Shown: positions 39,968 to 49,370, counted from the stretch's first letter. The stretch: 64,000 bases of DNA from Flavobacteriaceae bacterium UBA3611 (GCA_002375495.1 DFLU01000012.1:355408-419407), one strand, 5' to 3'. A program made the numbers and translations. Notes: generated from the letters alone by a model not told the origin.

Positions 39968-41749
39968 TTATTCTATTTCATCGCCACGCAGCATCCGGAA
40001 ACGTTTTCTGGCTTCTATAAAGTAGATGCTGTCTGCAAAATCGTAGATAATCTGTTCGTAGAATTGTTTTGCTTTCTCAGGCTGCGCCAATTTGGTTTCG
40101 TAAAGTTTTGCTAAATGGAAGTAGGCATCGTCTGCCAAGATATCTTCTTTATAAAACTCAATAAGTTTTAAGTAATTGGCTTCGGCATTGTTAAAGCGAC
40201 CCATCTTTTCATAGATTTTAGCTTGTTTCAGGAGTACTTCGTCTTCAATTTTTTCGCCTTTGTGATTTAGCAAAATCTCGTCTAGCGCAGAAACTGCCGC
40301 TGAGTTTTTATTCTGAAGTGCCAACAGGTCTGCCCTTGCAAACTTTTTCAGGGCGGTCTGCGTAGAATCTTCTAATGAATTGTCACGAATCATCAAGCTC
40401 AGTTCCATCGCGTCATTTGCGATGAGTTGCGAAGCAGATTTCTTTAAAACATCTAGCTGTACCTGTGACCATTCAAAATCGCCTTTGTAATAGCTGGTTT
40501 TTGCTACTTTAAATCGGGCTTCTTGTGCCAACACATCGTTTTTAACCTTGCTCTGAATTTGAGAATAATAGATAAGGGCTTGGTTAAATTGCTCGCTGAA
40601 AACCAAAATGTCTGCCAATTCCATCTTTACACGTGCTTCTTGGTAGCTACTCATGTTCTTTTTGGCGAGTTCTTTCAAATTACTGATGGCTTCATCTTTT
40701 CGGCCCATGGTAAAGGCGAGAAAGTGGTTGTAATCTATCTGAAGAGAATAGGTTTGGCGGTCCCTTCCGTAGGTGTCAAACAATGTTTGGAACTCGGTCA
40801 AAATTGCTTCATACGCTTCTTCGGTTGCCGTCTCTAATTTGATTTGTAGCAGGTATTGGTGGTTCCTCAATTTTTCTTCGGGAGTTGCTGCATTTTCAAT
40901 GGCATACGTAAAAATATCCTTGGCATTGTCGTAATCTTCATCGTTCATGGCTATAAAACCGAGGTCTACTATACCAATAAGATCTTCACCATTTCGCTTA
41001 TAAATCGCTTTTTCTTGAATGAATGCTTTTTTGTATTCTTTCTGCTGAATGAACAACCAACTTAGCAATTCGTTATATAGCACATCCGGATTTTCTTGAA
41101 GTCGCCTTACTAGGGTTTTCCGCAGAATTGTATTCGCTTCATTTGAGGGATCTTCACTTACATACATGCTGAAATTTCGCTGGGCGATACTTCGGTACGA
41201 AAGGTTAGACTGTACCAAATTTAAATAGGTGTTGAACATTTTTTCCAACTGACCCAATTCGCCATAAATACGCGCCAATTGGTTGTTGAAATTCATACCG
41301 GGCTCAAGTCGCATGGCTGTTTCATACACTTCTACCGCTTCATCTAACAAGCTATAGTTCTCAAACGTTTTCCCGATGGGATAGGCGTAATTCGGACTCT
41401 CATTTAGGTACGAAATAGCTTGGCGATTGGCTTGGGTGGCAAGCGAATCTTTGCTTTGCAAGGAATAATTGTAGCCCAATTCAACATAAAGTTGTGGCAA
41501 CCTTCTGCGGGCATTCAGGTTTTTTCGAAGTAGCGCCTCTGCTTCGTCAAATTCTTCTAATTGTTGCAACGTTTTTACAACTGCCAGGGTGTAATCGAGC
41601 CTACCGGGATTGCTGTCGGCTAATTTTTTATACACCGAAAGCGCCTTTTCGTATTCACCTTGCTCAAAATAATTATTTGCCAAAGCTTCGCTCTGGGCAA
41701 GGCTCGGCAACGAAATTAAACAAAACAAAATGCAAACAAGTACGCGCAT
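39968..41749 (-). CDS. Exported tetratricopeptide repeat protein
   Basis: This 593-residue protein has a cleavable signal peptide (about 1-18, ending SLAQ), then a nearly continuous series of TPR helical pairs, for example YFEQGEYEKALSVYKKLA near 28-45 and AEANYLKLIEFYKEDILADDAYFHLAKLYE near the end. It is likely a periplasmic scaffold. It heads the run TPR-DUF6090-DUF4286-rsmA-mgtE-thioesterase-cupin, whose tight spacings suggest one or few transcripts. Confidence 0.88.
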   Translation of the reverse strand: MRVLVCILFCLISLPSLAQSEALANNYFEQGEYEKALSVYKKLADSNPGRLDYTLAVVKTLQQLEEFDEAEALLRKNLNARRRLPQLYVELGYNYSLQSKDSLATQANRQAISYLNESPNYAYPIGKTFENYSLLDEAVEVYETAMRLEPGMNFNNQLARIYGELGQLEKMFNTYLNLVQSNLSYRSIAQRNFSMYVSEDPSNEANTILRKTLVRRLQENPDVLYNELLSWLFIQQKEYKKAFIQEKAIYKRNGEDLIGIVDLGFIAMNDEDYDNAKDIFTYAIENAATPEEKLRNHQYLLQIKLETATEEAYEAILTEFQTLFDTYGRDRQTYSLQIDYNHFLAFTMGRKDEAISNLKELAKKNMSSYQEARVKMELADILVFSEQFNQALIYYSQIQSKVKNDVLAQEARFKVAKTSYYKGDFEWSQVQLDVLKKSASQLIANDAMELSLMIRDNSLEDSTQTALKKFARADLLALQNKNSAAVSALDEILLNHKGEKIEDEVLLKQAKIYEKMGRFNNAEANYLKLIEFYKEDILADDAYFHLAKLYETKLAQPEKAKQFYEQIIYDFADSIYFIEARKRFRMLRGDEIE

Positions 41750-41911
41750 AGGGTAAAGATAAGAATTTAGATGTGAGGGATTAGCAACTAAGGTTTTGTA
41801 ATTTTTTTTGAAGGTACAACTATTGCGCCAAAACGTTTTCTGATCATTAAAATACGTTCGCCTTGTTAATTTCGCTACGAGTGAGTGGTACCACCACTAA
41901 ACATTAACTGT

Positions 41912-43183
41912 TTATGAAATCATCTCAAACCCGCAATACGGCACAAGCACCTCTGGAATTTTAATTCCGTCTGGGGTTTGATAATTTTCAAGAATGCCTG
42001 CTAATACGCGGGGAAGTGCCAAGGCACTACCATTTAATGTATGTACAAGATTGTTTTTGCCATCGGCATCTTTAAATCGCAATTTCAATCGATTGGCTTG
42101 AAAGGTTTCAAAATTTGAAACCGAAGAAATTTCCAACCAGCGATCTTGGGCAGTGCTAAACACTTCAAAATCGTAGGTCAACGCAGCTGTAAATCCGAGA
42201 TCACCACCGCAAAGTCGTAAAATACGATAGGGTAATTTCAAATCCCGCAAGATCGATTTTACATGTTCTACCATACCATCGAGCGCGTTGTAGCTGTTGT
42301 CTGGATGTTCGATGCGAACGATTTCAACTTTGTCAAATTGGTGCAGACGGTTTAACCCTCTAACGTGTGCGCCATAACTTCCAGCTTCACGCCTAAAACA
42401 AGGGGTATAGCCCGTACAAGTTATAGGCAGTTCGGTATGGGGTAGCAAATCGCCCCGAAACAAATTGGTGACCGGCACTTCTGCTGTAGGGATAAGGTAC
42501 AAATCGTCTCCTGTTACATGGTACATCTGGCCTTCTTTGTCGGGTAATTGCCCGGTCCCTCTCGCAGATGTTTCATTTACCAAATGCGGTACTTGGTATT
42601 CGGTGTAGCCTGCTTCTGTATTTTTATCGAGGAAATAACTAATCAATGCTCGTTGCAATCGCGCACCTTTGCCTTTGTAGACCGGAAATCCAGCTCCAGT
42701 TACTTTTACACCCAATTCAAAGTCGATGAGGTCATATTTTTTGGCCAATTCCCAATGGGGAAGGGCTTCGGTATTCAGGGTTGGAATATCTCCTTCTGAA
42801 AAAACAGTTTCATTGTCATTTTCGTCGGTACCTGCAGGTACCGATTCGTGTGGGATGTTCGGTAAGGCGAATAGTAAATTGTCTAACGTTTCAACTGCGG
42901 TATTCAGTTCTTCTTGTAGTTGTTTTGAAGTCTCTTTTAACTGCGTTGTTTTCTCTTTCAGCAAATTGGCTTTTTGCTGCTCTCCGCTTTGGAACAATTT
43001 ACCGATTTCCTTAGAAAATATATTGCTTTGCGCTAGGGTTTCATCAAGTTTGGCCTGCGTTGCACGGCGAGTCTCGTCTGCACTTAACACCGCTTCAATG
43101 TCTGCTGAAGCATCCAAGCCACGTTTTTTTAGGGCATTGATATAAGCATCTTTATGGGCGCGTATTTCGTGTACTTGTAACAT
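41912..43183 (-). CDS. serS: Serine--tRNA ligase
   Basis: This 423-residue class II synthetase has an N-terminal coiled-coil tRNA-binding arm (about 30-105), motif 2 FRREAGSYG near 273-281, and motif 3 NGSALALPRVLAGILENYQ near 382-400. It charges tRNA-Ser and tRNA-Sec-type substrates. It is a stand-alone minus-strand gene with normal length. Confidence 0.96.
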   Translation of the reverse strand: MLQVHEIRAHKDAYINALKKRGLDASADIEAVLSADETRRATQAKLDETLAQSNIFSKEIGKLFQSGEQQKANLLKEKTTQLKETSKQLQEELNTAVETLDNLLFALPNIPHESVPAGTDENDNETVFSEGDIPTLNTEALPHWELAKKYDLIDFELGVKVTGAGFPVYKGKGARLQRALISYFLDKNTEAGYTEYQVPHLVNETSARGTGQLPDKEGQMYHVTGDDLYLIPTAEVPVTNLFRGDLLPHTELPITCTGYTPCFRREAGSYGAHVRGLNRLHQFDKVEIVRIEHPDNSYNALDGMVEHVKSILRDLKLPYRILRLCGGDLGFTAALTYDFEVFSTAQDRWLEISSVSNFETFQANRLKLRFKDADGKNNLVHTLNGSALALPRVLAGILENYQTPDGIKIPEVLVPYCGFEMIS

Positions 43184-43239
43184 TTGCTGAGCTGTTTTGA
43201 AGCTGCAAAGTTAGCGAAATTGTACATTTTGTAGCGTGA

Positions 43240-44586
43240 TTACTCGGCTTCTTTTTTATTGGGTTTGGAGTGGTAATCTGGCGGACTTTCCTCCAGCCAC
43301 GTATGGTGTTTAAAGGGGTGCCATGGTTCTTCCGAAATAGCCACATCGGGTTTGATAAATTGGTGGTAGGGGCCGCCGTTAATTTTCAGTTTCACATCCA
43401 TGTACACTTTTACATCACGCCCTTCTTTGGCTTCGGCTTTTTTGATTTCTCTAGCTAGTCGCCACAACATGTCTGGCTTGGCCTTCGCAGCGCGTTGTTG
43501 TTTCGGGCTGAGTAATTTACGATACGCATAAGGTTTTTTCTCTGGGCTACCTTCTTCTTGGGTATAGGCAATTAACCGTGACCCCTTGCTACGCAACATC
43601 ATACGCCAGCTTAGGCGGTGTCCTTCTTCGGTCCATAGCACATCGTCTGTAAATGCCCAATGGCGAAGTGGGAGGCTTATTTGAAATATAAAGTAAATGG
43701 TAAACACCCCTAAAAGAAGCGGTTTGTATTTTGGGACTATAACTTCACCTTTGGTATAGCGTGTTTTCTTCGGAAGGAATCGTTTTTGTAATGTTTCCGA
43801 AGAGAAAAAAAATAGTGCGAATGCAATACTCATGTAGGGAAAAATTCCTATCTGAAACACGAACGAGTTAAACAGGTGGAAAAAGATAGAAATTAGGAAA
43901 CCAATGAGGCGAGTACGTTTGTAAAGCAATAATGGTATAATGAGCAAGTCGAATAAAATGCCCACATACGCTATGCACCAATGTACCCATTCTAATTGTA
44001 GCATGGGCCCGATGAGCCAATAATCACTCTTGCCGCGCATAAAGAGTTCGGCCACGGTCGTGTCCAGCCAATCTGGGTACCACTTTGCCACCGATGCATA
44101 GGTGTACACAATCCATACCTGAAAAATAACCACTAGATACGTCCAACGAGGCGCAGAAGGCATTTTTACTATTGGATTTCGCCAAGCATCTACCGAAAAC
44201 CAGCGATGGGCAGGTAAAAACACCATGAGCCAGCACAATAGCATCATGAGATAATAATGGTTGTTGTACGACGATTTCTGCATGAGATAGACACAAGTCC
44301 ACATAAGCGCATAGCAGGCCATACTAAACCTGTATTTGTAGCCAACCATTACCAGCAGTCCGAAAACACCCATGAGCGCGAAATAATAATACATTCCGTC
44401 TCCCGGTAGGGGCTGTAAAAAATCGAAACCGATAAAATTAAAGGTGAAGTCTGGTTCTACGAGGGTTCTGCGTACCCAACCTGTAGCAATGGCACCGAAG
44501 GCTTCAATGGTAATGAGGGCGCCAAACACGACCCGCCATAAAACAAGGCCTGTGTTGTCGATATGTTTGAACAGAAATTTATCCAT
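43240..44586 (-). CDS. HTTM domain membrane protein
   Basis: This 448-residue integral membrane protein of the HTTM/vitamin K-dependent gamma-carboxylase-like family has several membrane helices between residues 15 and 300 (for example GALITIEAFGAIATGWV and MMLLCWLMVFLPAHRWF) and a C-terminal soluble domain of about 150 residues rich in charged residues. Bacterial members have no demonstrated carboxylase role. It lies next to a repeat-containing intergenic gap. Confidence 0.88.
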   Translation of the reverse strand: MDKFLFKHIDNTGLVLWRVVFGALITIEAFGAIATGWVRRTLVEPDFTFNFIGFDFLQPLPGDGMYYYFALMGVFGLLVMVGYKYRFSMACYALMWTCVYLMQKSSYNNHYYLMMLLCWLMVFLPAHRWFSVDAWRNPIVKMPSAPRWTYLVVIFQVWIVYTYASVAKWYPDWLDTTVAELFMRGKSDYWLIGPMLQLEWVHWCIAYVGILFDLLIIPLLLYKRTRLIGFLISIFFHLFNSFVFQIGIFPYMSIAFALFFFSSETLQKRFLPKKTRYTKGEVIVPKYKPLLLGVFTIYFIFQISLPLRHWAFTDDVLWTEEGHRLSWRMMLRSKGSRLIAYTQEEGSPEKKPYAYRKLLSPKQQRAAKAKPDMLWRLAREIKKAEAKEGRDVKVYMDVKLKINGGPYHQFIKPDVAISEEPWHPFKHHTWLEESPPDYHSKPNKKEAE

Positions 44587-44744
44587 TTTATTTTAATAAC
44601 TTTTTATCTTATGTCAGTCTGAGCGCAGTCGAAGACTATTAAAAATTAAAGTGCTTAGACACTCGTCTTGATTCGCTACAGGCGAGGCAGGAGGCTCAGT
44701 ACAAGCAAGCTCGATGTGACATTTATCTACTTTTAATAGACGGC
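44587..44744. repeat. Intergenic gap with dispersed short repeat
   Basis: The motif tgtcagtctgagcgcagtcg with flanking bases lies at 44613-44634, related to copies in metG and at 47.4 and 47.8 kb. The remainder has a partial inverted relation of similar words (aggaggctcagtacaagcaa). No gene is present. Confidence 0.6.
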
Positions 44745-45677
44745 TCATTTCAAATTGTCAATAAAATCACGTGCAATTTTTTCATCATTTTTTATGGCCG
44801 CTTTCAATGCTTCAACCGTTTTAAAGGTTTCTTCGTCTCTGATAAATGAGAGAAATTCTAATTGAAGTGCTTGATCGTACAAATTGGTGTCAGTATCAAG
44901 AAAGAACGTTTCTATCGTTCTTGTTTGGCCGCCTACCGTAGGGTTGGTGCCAATGCTTGTTATTCCGAAAGTATTCTTACCATCAACAGTAGCTTGTGTA
45001 ATATACACGCCATTCTTCGGAATCAGTTTGTAGCTTTCAGATGGTTGTAGGTTGGCGGTGGGATAATTCCATGTGTTTCCTACACCTTTTCCACGCACTA
45101 CTGTTCCCGAGATCATATAGGGATATCCTAAATAATCTGCCGCAGTAGACACATCCCCTTCTTTTAGTGCAGCGCGTATCTTCGTAGAACTCACCGCCAC
45201 ATCATCTAATTCTTGAACGCCAATTTCTTCTACTTCAAATCCGTAGGTAGCGCCCATTTCTTTCAGGTCTGCAATATTTGCTGTTCGGTTACGGCCAAAA
45301 CGGTGGTCATAACCAATAATTATTTTTTTTGCATGCAATCGGTTTACTAAAATGTCACGAACGTATTCTACTGCTGTAAGCCTCGAAAATTGATGCGTAA
45401 ATGGGTGCACGACCAAATGGTCTAAGCCTGTTTGCGCCAACAGTGTCTTTTTTTCGTCCAGTGTATTCAACATTTTAAGGCTGCTATCTTGTTGCAGTAC
45501 CATTCTTGGGTGTGGAAAAAAAGTAAGCAGCACCGAGACGAGACCGTCTTTTTCGGCAGCAGCAACCAGGCGTTTTAAAATGGCACGATGGCCTATATGC
45601 ACACCGTCAAAGGTTCCGATGGTGATGACCGAAGGAGATTCAATTTTATATGCCGAGGCCGGGCGGTGTTCTTGCAT
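44745..45677 (-). CDS. ribF: Bifunctional riboflavin kinase / FAD synthetase
   Basis: This 310-residue enzyme makes FMN and FAD from riboflavin. The N-terminal adenylyltransferase domain (about 15-185) has GTFDGVHIGH and SSTKIRAAL. The C-terminal riboflavin kinase domain (about 186-310) has the GTVVRGKGVGNTWNYPTANL-type signature. It is followed two bases upstream by pth in transcript order, so pth and ribF are co-transcribed. Confidence 0.95.
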   Translation of the reverse strand: MQEHRPASAYKIESPSVITIGTFDGVHIGHRAILKRLVAAAEKDGLVSVLLTFFPHPRMVLQQDSSLKMLNTLDEKKTLLAQTGLDHLVVHPFTHQFSRLTAVEYVRDILVNRLHAKKIIIGYDHRFGRNRTANIADLKEMGATYGFEVEEIGVQELDDVAVSSTKIRAALKEGDVSTAADYLGYPYMISGTVVRGKGVGNTWNYPTANLQPSESYKLIPKNGVYITQATVDGKNTFGITSIGTNPTVGGQTRTIETFFLDTDTNLYDQALQLEFLSFIRDEETFKTVEALKAAIKNDEKIARDFIDNLK

Positions 45678-45678
45678 C

Positions 45679-46320
45679 TTAGGTTCCGTTAAAGGTGTTC
45701 ATGGTGTTGTTTATGCCTGCGAGTCCGAACGATTCGATAAGCCGTGCCCCTTTTTCAAGGCGTTCGCCCAATTTTGCTTCCTCTTCTGGAGTCCATTCAC
45801 CCAGTACATAATCTACTTGTCTTCCTTTGCTGAAAGCGTCACTGATACCAAACCGAAAACGTGCATACTTGGTGGTTTGTAGCGTATGCTGAATGTCTTT
45901 GAGACCGTTGTGGCCACCGTCACTTCCCTTTGTTTTTAACCGAATGCTCCCAAATGGAAGATTGAGGTCGTCGGTAACTACCAACAAGTTTTCTAATGGA
46001 ATCTTTTCTTTGTCGAGCCAATATTGCACTGCTTTCCCCGAAAGGTTCATAAAAGTACTTGGTTTCAGCAATAAAAAACTACGCCCTTTTTTCTTGTGTA
46101 TGGTAACATCACCCAATTTTGCCGTCTCCCAGCTTAGGTTATTTTCTTCGGCCAAAAAATCGAGCATTTTAAAGCCAATGTTGTGGCGTGTGTTATGGTA
46201 TTTTGGGCCAATATTTCCAAGGCCAGCAACTAAGAATTTTTTCATAGTATCTTGCTCTGTGAGTAGCGGAGCACTCGAGGTGTTATTAAGGTTCAGTAAC
46301 TTCCGAAGAAAAGCGAACAT
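45679..46320 (-). CDS. pth: Peptidyl-tRNA hydrolase
   Basis: This 213-residue enzyme releases tRNA from stalled peptidyl-tRNA. The catalytic His is in NTRHNIGF, with Asn in STFMNLSG and Asp in DDLNLPFG. The core begins at MKKFLVAGLGNIG (residue 26). The first 25 residues are an extension also seen in flavobacterial homologues, so I keep the upstream start but with doubt. It lies between rplY and ribF. Confidence 0.93.
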   Translation of the reverse strand: MFAFLRKLLNLNNTSSAPLLTEQDTMKKFLVAGLGNIGPKYHNTRHNIGFKMLDFLAEENNLSWETAKLGDVTIHKKKGRSFLLLKPSTFMNLSGKAVQYWLDKEKIPLENLLVVTDDLNLPFGSIRLKTKGSDGGHNGLKDIQHTLQTTKYARFRFGISDAFSKGRQVDYVLGEWTPEEEAKLGERLEKGARLIESFGLAGINNTMNTFNGT

Positions 46321-46339
46321 GGGTTGAATTAAACTACCG

Positions 46340-46380
46340 TAAAAATAAAAAAAGCATCCTAAATAATAGGATGCTTTCTA
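46340..46380 (-). terminator. Intrinsic terminator after rplY
   Basis: aaagcatcct and aggatgcttt (46351-46360, 46368-46377) form a ten-base stem, and on the minus strand a T run follows. It lies between rplY and pth, which suggests pth-ribF has its own promoter or relies on read-through. Confidence 0.85.
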
Positions 46381-46400
46381 ACTATTCAATAGAAGTGCCG

Positions 46401-47066
46401 TTATTCTTTTACTGCGGCTACGTCGTCAGTTTCATTAGCTGGCACATCACCTGCTTCTCCTTCAGCACCTTCAACTCCTTCTTCGTCTTCGTCTTCATCG
46501 TCAACTTCGTCAACAATAGCAGTACGAGAAGTTCTAACTTGACAGATGGTTCTGGTCTCTTCGTGCATGATTTTGTAATCGTCATTCATCACCGATGCAA
46601 CCGTTCTAATATCTCCAATTTTCATTTCAGTAATATCTACTTCAATAAAATCTGGAAGATTTTCAGGGATTGCTTTCACACGCAATCTACGGTTTACCAC
46701 ACGTAGTACACCACCATTTCTAACCCCACGGGAGTTTCCGGTAATACGTACAGGAATTTCCATCATTACTTCCTTATCGTCGAAGATTTGGAAGAAATCG
46801 ATGTGTAGAATTCTATCGGTTACAGGGTGAAACTGAATATCTTGTAAGATACATTGTACTTTCTGTCCGTCGCCCAATTCAACTACAACTGTATGCACGT
46901 CTGGAGTGTATACAAGTTTGTTGAAGGCCAGTTCATCTGCTGAAAAGTGAATAGGCTCATCTCCTCCGTATACTACGCAAGGTACCTTTCCAGCATTACG
47001 TAGGGTTCTGGTCGCAACCTTACCCACGCTTTCTCTTTTAGATCCGTTAATTGTAATTGACTTCAT
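46401..47066 (-). CDS. rplY: 50S ribosomal protein L25 (Ctc type)
   Basis: This 221-residue 5S rRNA-binding protein has an N-terminal L25 domain (about 1-95), a C-terminal TL5/Ctc beta domain (about 96-185), and a strongly acidic Glu/Asp tail of about 35 residues (EVDDEDEDEEG). The tail is typical of Bacteroidota Ctc. It lies upstream of pth with a terminator between them. Confidence 0.95.
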   Translation of the reverse strand: MKSITINGSKRESVGKVATRTLRNAGKVPCVVYGGDEPIHFSADELAFNKLVYTPDVHTVVVELGDGQKVQCILQDIQFHPVTDRILHIDFFQIFDDKEVMMEIPVRITGNSRGVRNGGVLRVVNRRLRVKAIPENLPDFIEVDITEMKIGDIRTVASVMNDDYKIMHEETRTICQVRTSRTAIVDEVDDEDEDEEGVEGAEGEAGDVPANETDDVAAVKE

Positions 47067-47359
47067 TTGTATTTTTTAAATAATAAATTTAGTTTCCTCA
47101 TTTTGAGGGGTGCAAATGTAGCGTTTTCAGGAAATAGAACAAAGAAAAAGGGCAAAGAAAAGAATTTGGTGAACAGTGAACAGTGAACAGTGAGCGGTGA
47201 CGAGTCGAGTTTAGGTAAGACGTTGGAAGTTGGAAGCTCGGGGCTTGGAGTTGGATGAGTGGTGAGTCGTGTATTATGTCTTGGAAGTAGTTTTAGCCTA
47301 TTTTCTAATACCTAACTTCTCATATCTCATATCTCATATCTATTGTCCTAAGTCTCTTT

Positions 47360-47484
47360 GGGCGTTCCCACGCGTTGGCGTGGTCGGGCTTTCGCTACTC
47401 GCTTTTAGCGGCTGTCACCTTGAGCGCAGTCGAAAGGTCTCAGGCATCGCTAAAGAGCTCGAGCATGCCGCTTAATCCCTAACA
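47360..47484 (+). repeat. Dispersed intergenic repeat, copy C
   Basis: It starts gggcgttcccacgcgttggc with hairpin ccacgc-gtt-ggcgtgg, contains tcgggctttcgctactcgct, then the nested short repeat at 47413-47434, and ends taatccctaac. It is nearly the same as copy D. Confidence 0.8.
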
Positions 47485-47702
47485 CATTTTTTACGTTCAT
47501 TTTGTCTTGAAACAAAATGAACCAAAAATTCAAGAAGCTTTTGAGGAAATTTTTACCTAAAGTAAAACCATGACATCTTGCGTTGCATGCTCATTTTCTC
47601 TTCGAGAAACGCACTTTCACTTAGATGTCATTATTTCTGAAAAAGCTTCGATTTAATAAGTATGGTTTTGACTCCGTACATCAACTGTATTATTGTTTTT
47701 TT

Positions 47703-47851
47703 GGCGTTCCCACGCTTGCAGCGCGGTCGGGCTTTCGCTACTCGCTTTTAGCGGCTGTCACCTTGAGCGCAGTCGAAAGGTCTCAGACAGCGCTTAAGAG
47801 CTCAAACACTTCGACAGGCTCAGTGTAAACATGCCGCTTAATCCCTAACGC
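47703..47851 (+). repeat. Dispersed intergenic repeat, copy D
   Basis: It is the same as copy C over most of its length, with an extra segment cacttcgacaggctcagtgt before the shared ending gccgcttaatccctaac. It nests a copy of the short repeat at 47756-47777. Confidence 0.8.
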
Positions 47852-47909
47852 AAAATGTATTTTCTACCAGCGAAGCGTCCTAACAACTACCGTCTACCGA
47901 CTACAAAAA

Positions 47910-48851
47910 CTACATTAAAAACTTAGAACTAATACTCTTGTTTTCGTTTACGCGCAGCATCACATCGGCAAAAAGTTCGGCGCAACTTAAAACGCGCAGT
48001 TTAGGGTGTTCTTTAGTTTGTGGGATAGAATCGGTAACAATCAATTCTTCTAATTTCGAATTTTCTAATTTGTCAAAGGCATTCCCTGAAAGGATCGGGT
48101 GGGTACAAATGGCACGCACGCTTAAGGCACCGCGCTCCATCATCAGGTCTGCAGCTTTGGTAAGGGTTCCGGCGGTATCTACCATGTCGTCTACCAATAC
48201 TACGTTTTTACCTTGTACATCGCCAATCAATTCCATGTGTGAAATCACATTCGCTTTTTCGCGCTGTTTGTAACAGATCACTACATCGCTTTCTAATGCT
48301 TTCGAATACGCATACGCTCTTTTCGATCCGCCCATGTCTGGAGACGCAATGGTGAGGTTGTCTAAATTCAAACTTTTTAAATACGGAAGAAATATGGTAG
48401 AGGCAAATAAGTGATCTACGGGTTTTTCAAAAAACCCTTGAATCTGGTCTGCGTGCAAATCCATAGTGATAATACGCGTAGCACCTGCTGTCTCTAGCAT
48501 CTTTGCGACTAATTTTGCGGCGATTGGTACACGGGGTTTGTCTTTTCGGTCTTGTCGTGCCCAGCCAAAATAGGGTAATACAGCGGTAATGTGTCGTGCC
48601 GAGGCCCGCTTTGCGGCATCTAACATCAATAACATTTCCATCAAGTGGTCGCTGTTGGGATGGGTAGAGCCAATAATAAACACGCGGCTACCACGCACCG
48701 ATTCTTCAAACGAAGGTTGAAATTCGCCATCGCTATAGGTAGAAGTAATCACGTTTCCGAGGGTTTGGCCATACGCTTTGGCAATTTTTTCGGCAAGGAC
48801 TTGCGATTGTTTACAGGCAAAGATTTTAGATAGTGGTGTAGCAACAGACAT
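47910..48851 (-). CDS. prs: Ribose-phosphate pyrophosphokinase
   Basis: This 313-residue PRPP synthetase starts at the ATG at 48851. Nine upstream codons add no conserved sequence. It makes phosphoribosyl pyrophosphate from ribose 5-phosphate and ATP. The divalent-cation and active-site segment is DLHADQIQGFF, and the PRPP loop is VLVDDMVDTAGTLTKA. It is a stand-alone gene with repeats downstream. A minus-strand TATTTTTG box lies at 48876-48883, 25-32 bases upstream of the start. Confidence 0.96.
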   Translation of the reverse strand: MSVATPLSKIFACKQSQVLAEKIAKAYGQTLGNVITSTYSDGEFQPSFEESVRGSRVFIIGSTHPNSDHLMEMLLMLDAAKRASARHITAVLPYFGWARQDRKDKPRVPIAAKLVAKMLETAGATRIITMDLHADQIQGFFEKPVDHLFASTIFLPYLKSLNLDNLTIASPDMGGSKRAYAYSKALESDVVICYKQREKANVISHMELIGDVQGKNVVLVDDMVDTAGTLTKAADLMMERGALSVRAICTHPILSGNAFDKLENSKLEELIVTDSIPQTKEHPKLRVLSCAELFADVMLRVNENKSISSKFLM

Positions 48852-48969
48852 GATTGGAAATTTAAATGGTACGCACAAAAATAAAGATTACATCGATGCG
48901 CTGTGAAATAGTAATTAACAATTTGTCACCAAAAAAGTCGTGCGTCATTCAAATTTGAACGAAAATAAG

Positions 48970-48998
48970 TTGTGAGTCGGCAGAATTTCTTATTTTTG
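48970..48998 (+). promoter_or_regulatory. Flavobacterial promoter for the tRNA-Leu region
   Basis: TTG at 48970-48972, an 18-base spacer and TATTTTTG at 48991-48998 match the Bacteroidota TTG-N17-19-TAnnTTTG consensus, 12 bases before the first tRNA-like base at 49011. Confidence 0.8.
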
Positions 48999-49010
48999 CC
49001 GTCCATTTAT

Positions 49011-49053
49011 GCCTTGGTGGTGGAATTGGTAGACACGCTGGATTCAAAATCCA
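49011..49053 (+). pseudogene. Truncated 5' half of tRNA-Leu(CAA)
   Basis: It starts gccttggtggtggaattggt and continues to the anticodon arm ctgga-ttcaaaa-tccag, then breaks off with no variable arm, T arm or 3' acceptor. A 21-base stretch is identical to the complete tRNA-Leu 67 bases downstream, while the acceptor strand differs. It is a remnant of a second tRNA-Leu. Confidence 0.8.
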
Positions 49054-49077
49054 GATTTGAGAAGGAAAAAACAGTAT

Positions 49078-49160
49078 GCCGAAGTGGTGGAATTGGTAGA
49101 CACGATGGATTCAAAATCCATTGCTCACAAGGCTTGCGGGTTCGATTCCCGCCTTCGGTA
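49078..49160 (+). tRNA. tRNA-Leu(CAA)
   Basis: This is a complete type II tRNA: acceptor gccgaag (49078-49084) with cttcggt (49153-49159), discriminator A49160, D arm with ggtagaca, anticodon stem atgga/tccat with loop ttcaaaa giving CAA, a long variable arm (tgctcacaaggctt), and T arm gcggg-ttcgatt-cccgc. CCA is not encoded. Its 3' end marks the left edge of the accessory region. Confidence 0.93.
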
Positions 49161-49162
49161 CT

Positions 49163-49197
49163 AAAAAAGCTGAGATGAAAATCTCGGCTTTTTTTAT
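49163..49197 (+). terminator. Intrinsic terminator after tRNA-Leu
   Basis: aaaaaagctgagat and atctcggcttttttt form an A/T-flanked stem around gaaa, ending in seven T. Confidence 0.88.
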
Positions 49198-49370
49198 GAC
49201 TTGGTACAACATAGGTACAACATTTTACCTTTTTTCAGAACTGAATTGGCTTTAGTACTATATCCATTCATTTGATAACAAATCCTATTTTCTGTATTGA
49301 GGATTAATAAATTTTAGGTTATCTCAACCTCTGTTCTTCGTTTGAGGGGTTTATTATCATACAATATACA
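49198..49370. other. Gap between tRNA-Leu and the duplicated leader
   Basis: It has a direct repeat ggtacaaca-ta-ggtacaaca (49206-49225) 46 bases after the tRNA end, which could belong to a recombinase or attachment region. No gene is seen. Confidence 0.35.

Larger units (their letters stand above)
47067..47909. other. Repeat-rich intergenic region between rplY and prs
   Basis: This 843-base gap holds low-complexity tandem words (gtgaacagtgaacagtgaac, 47171-47193; tctcatatc units, 47320-47340), two long dispersed repeats (47360-47484 and 47703-47851), and a segment near 47500-47530 with the inverted pair cattttgtct/aaacaaaatg. Short open frames here run through the repeats and are not credible genes. 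Confidence 0.7.

Noticed and set aside
47269..47828. Two short reading frames between rplY and prs
   Set aside because: Both run through dispersed repeats and simple tandem words shared with noncoding copies elsewhere, so no gene is supported.
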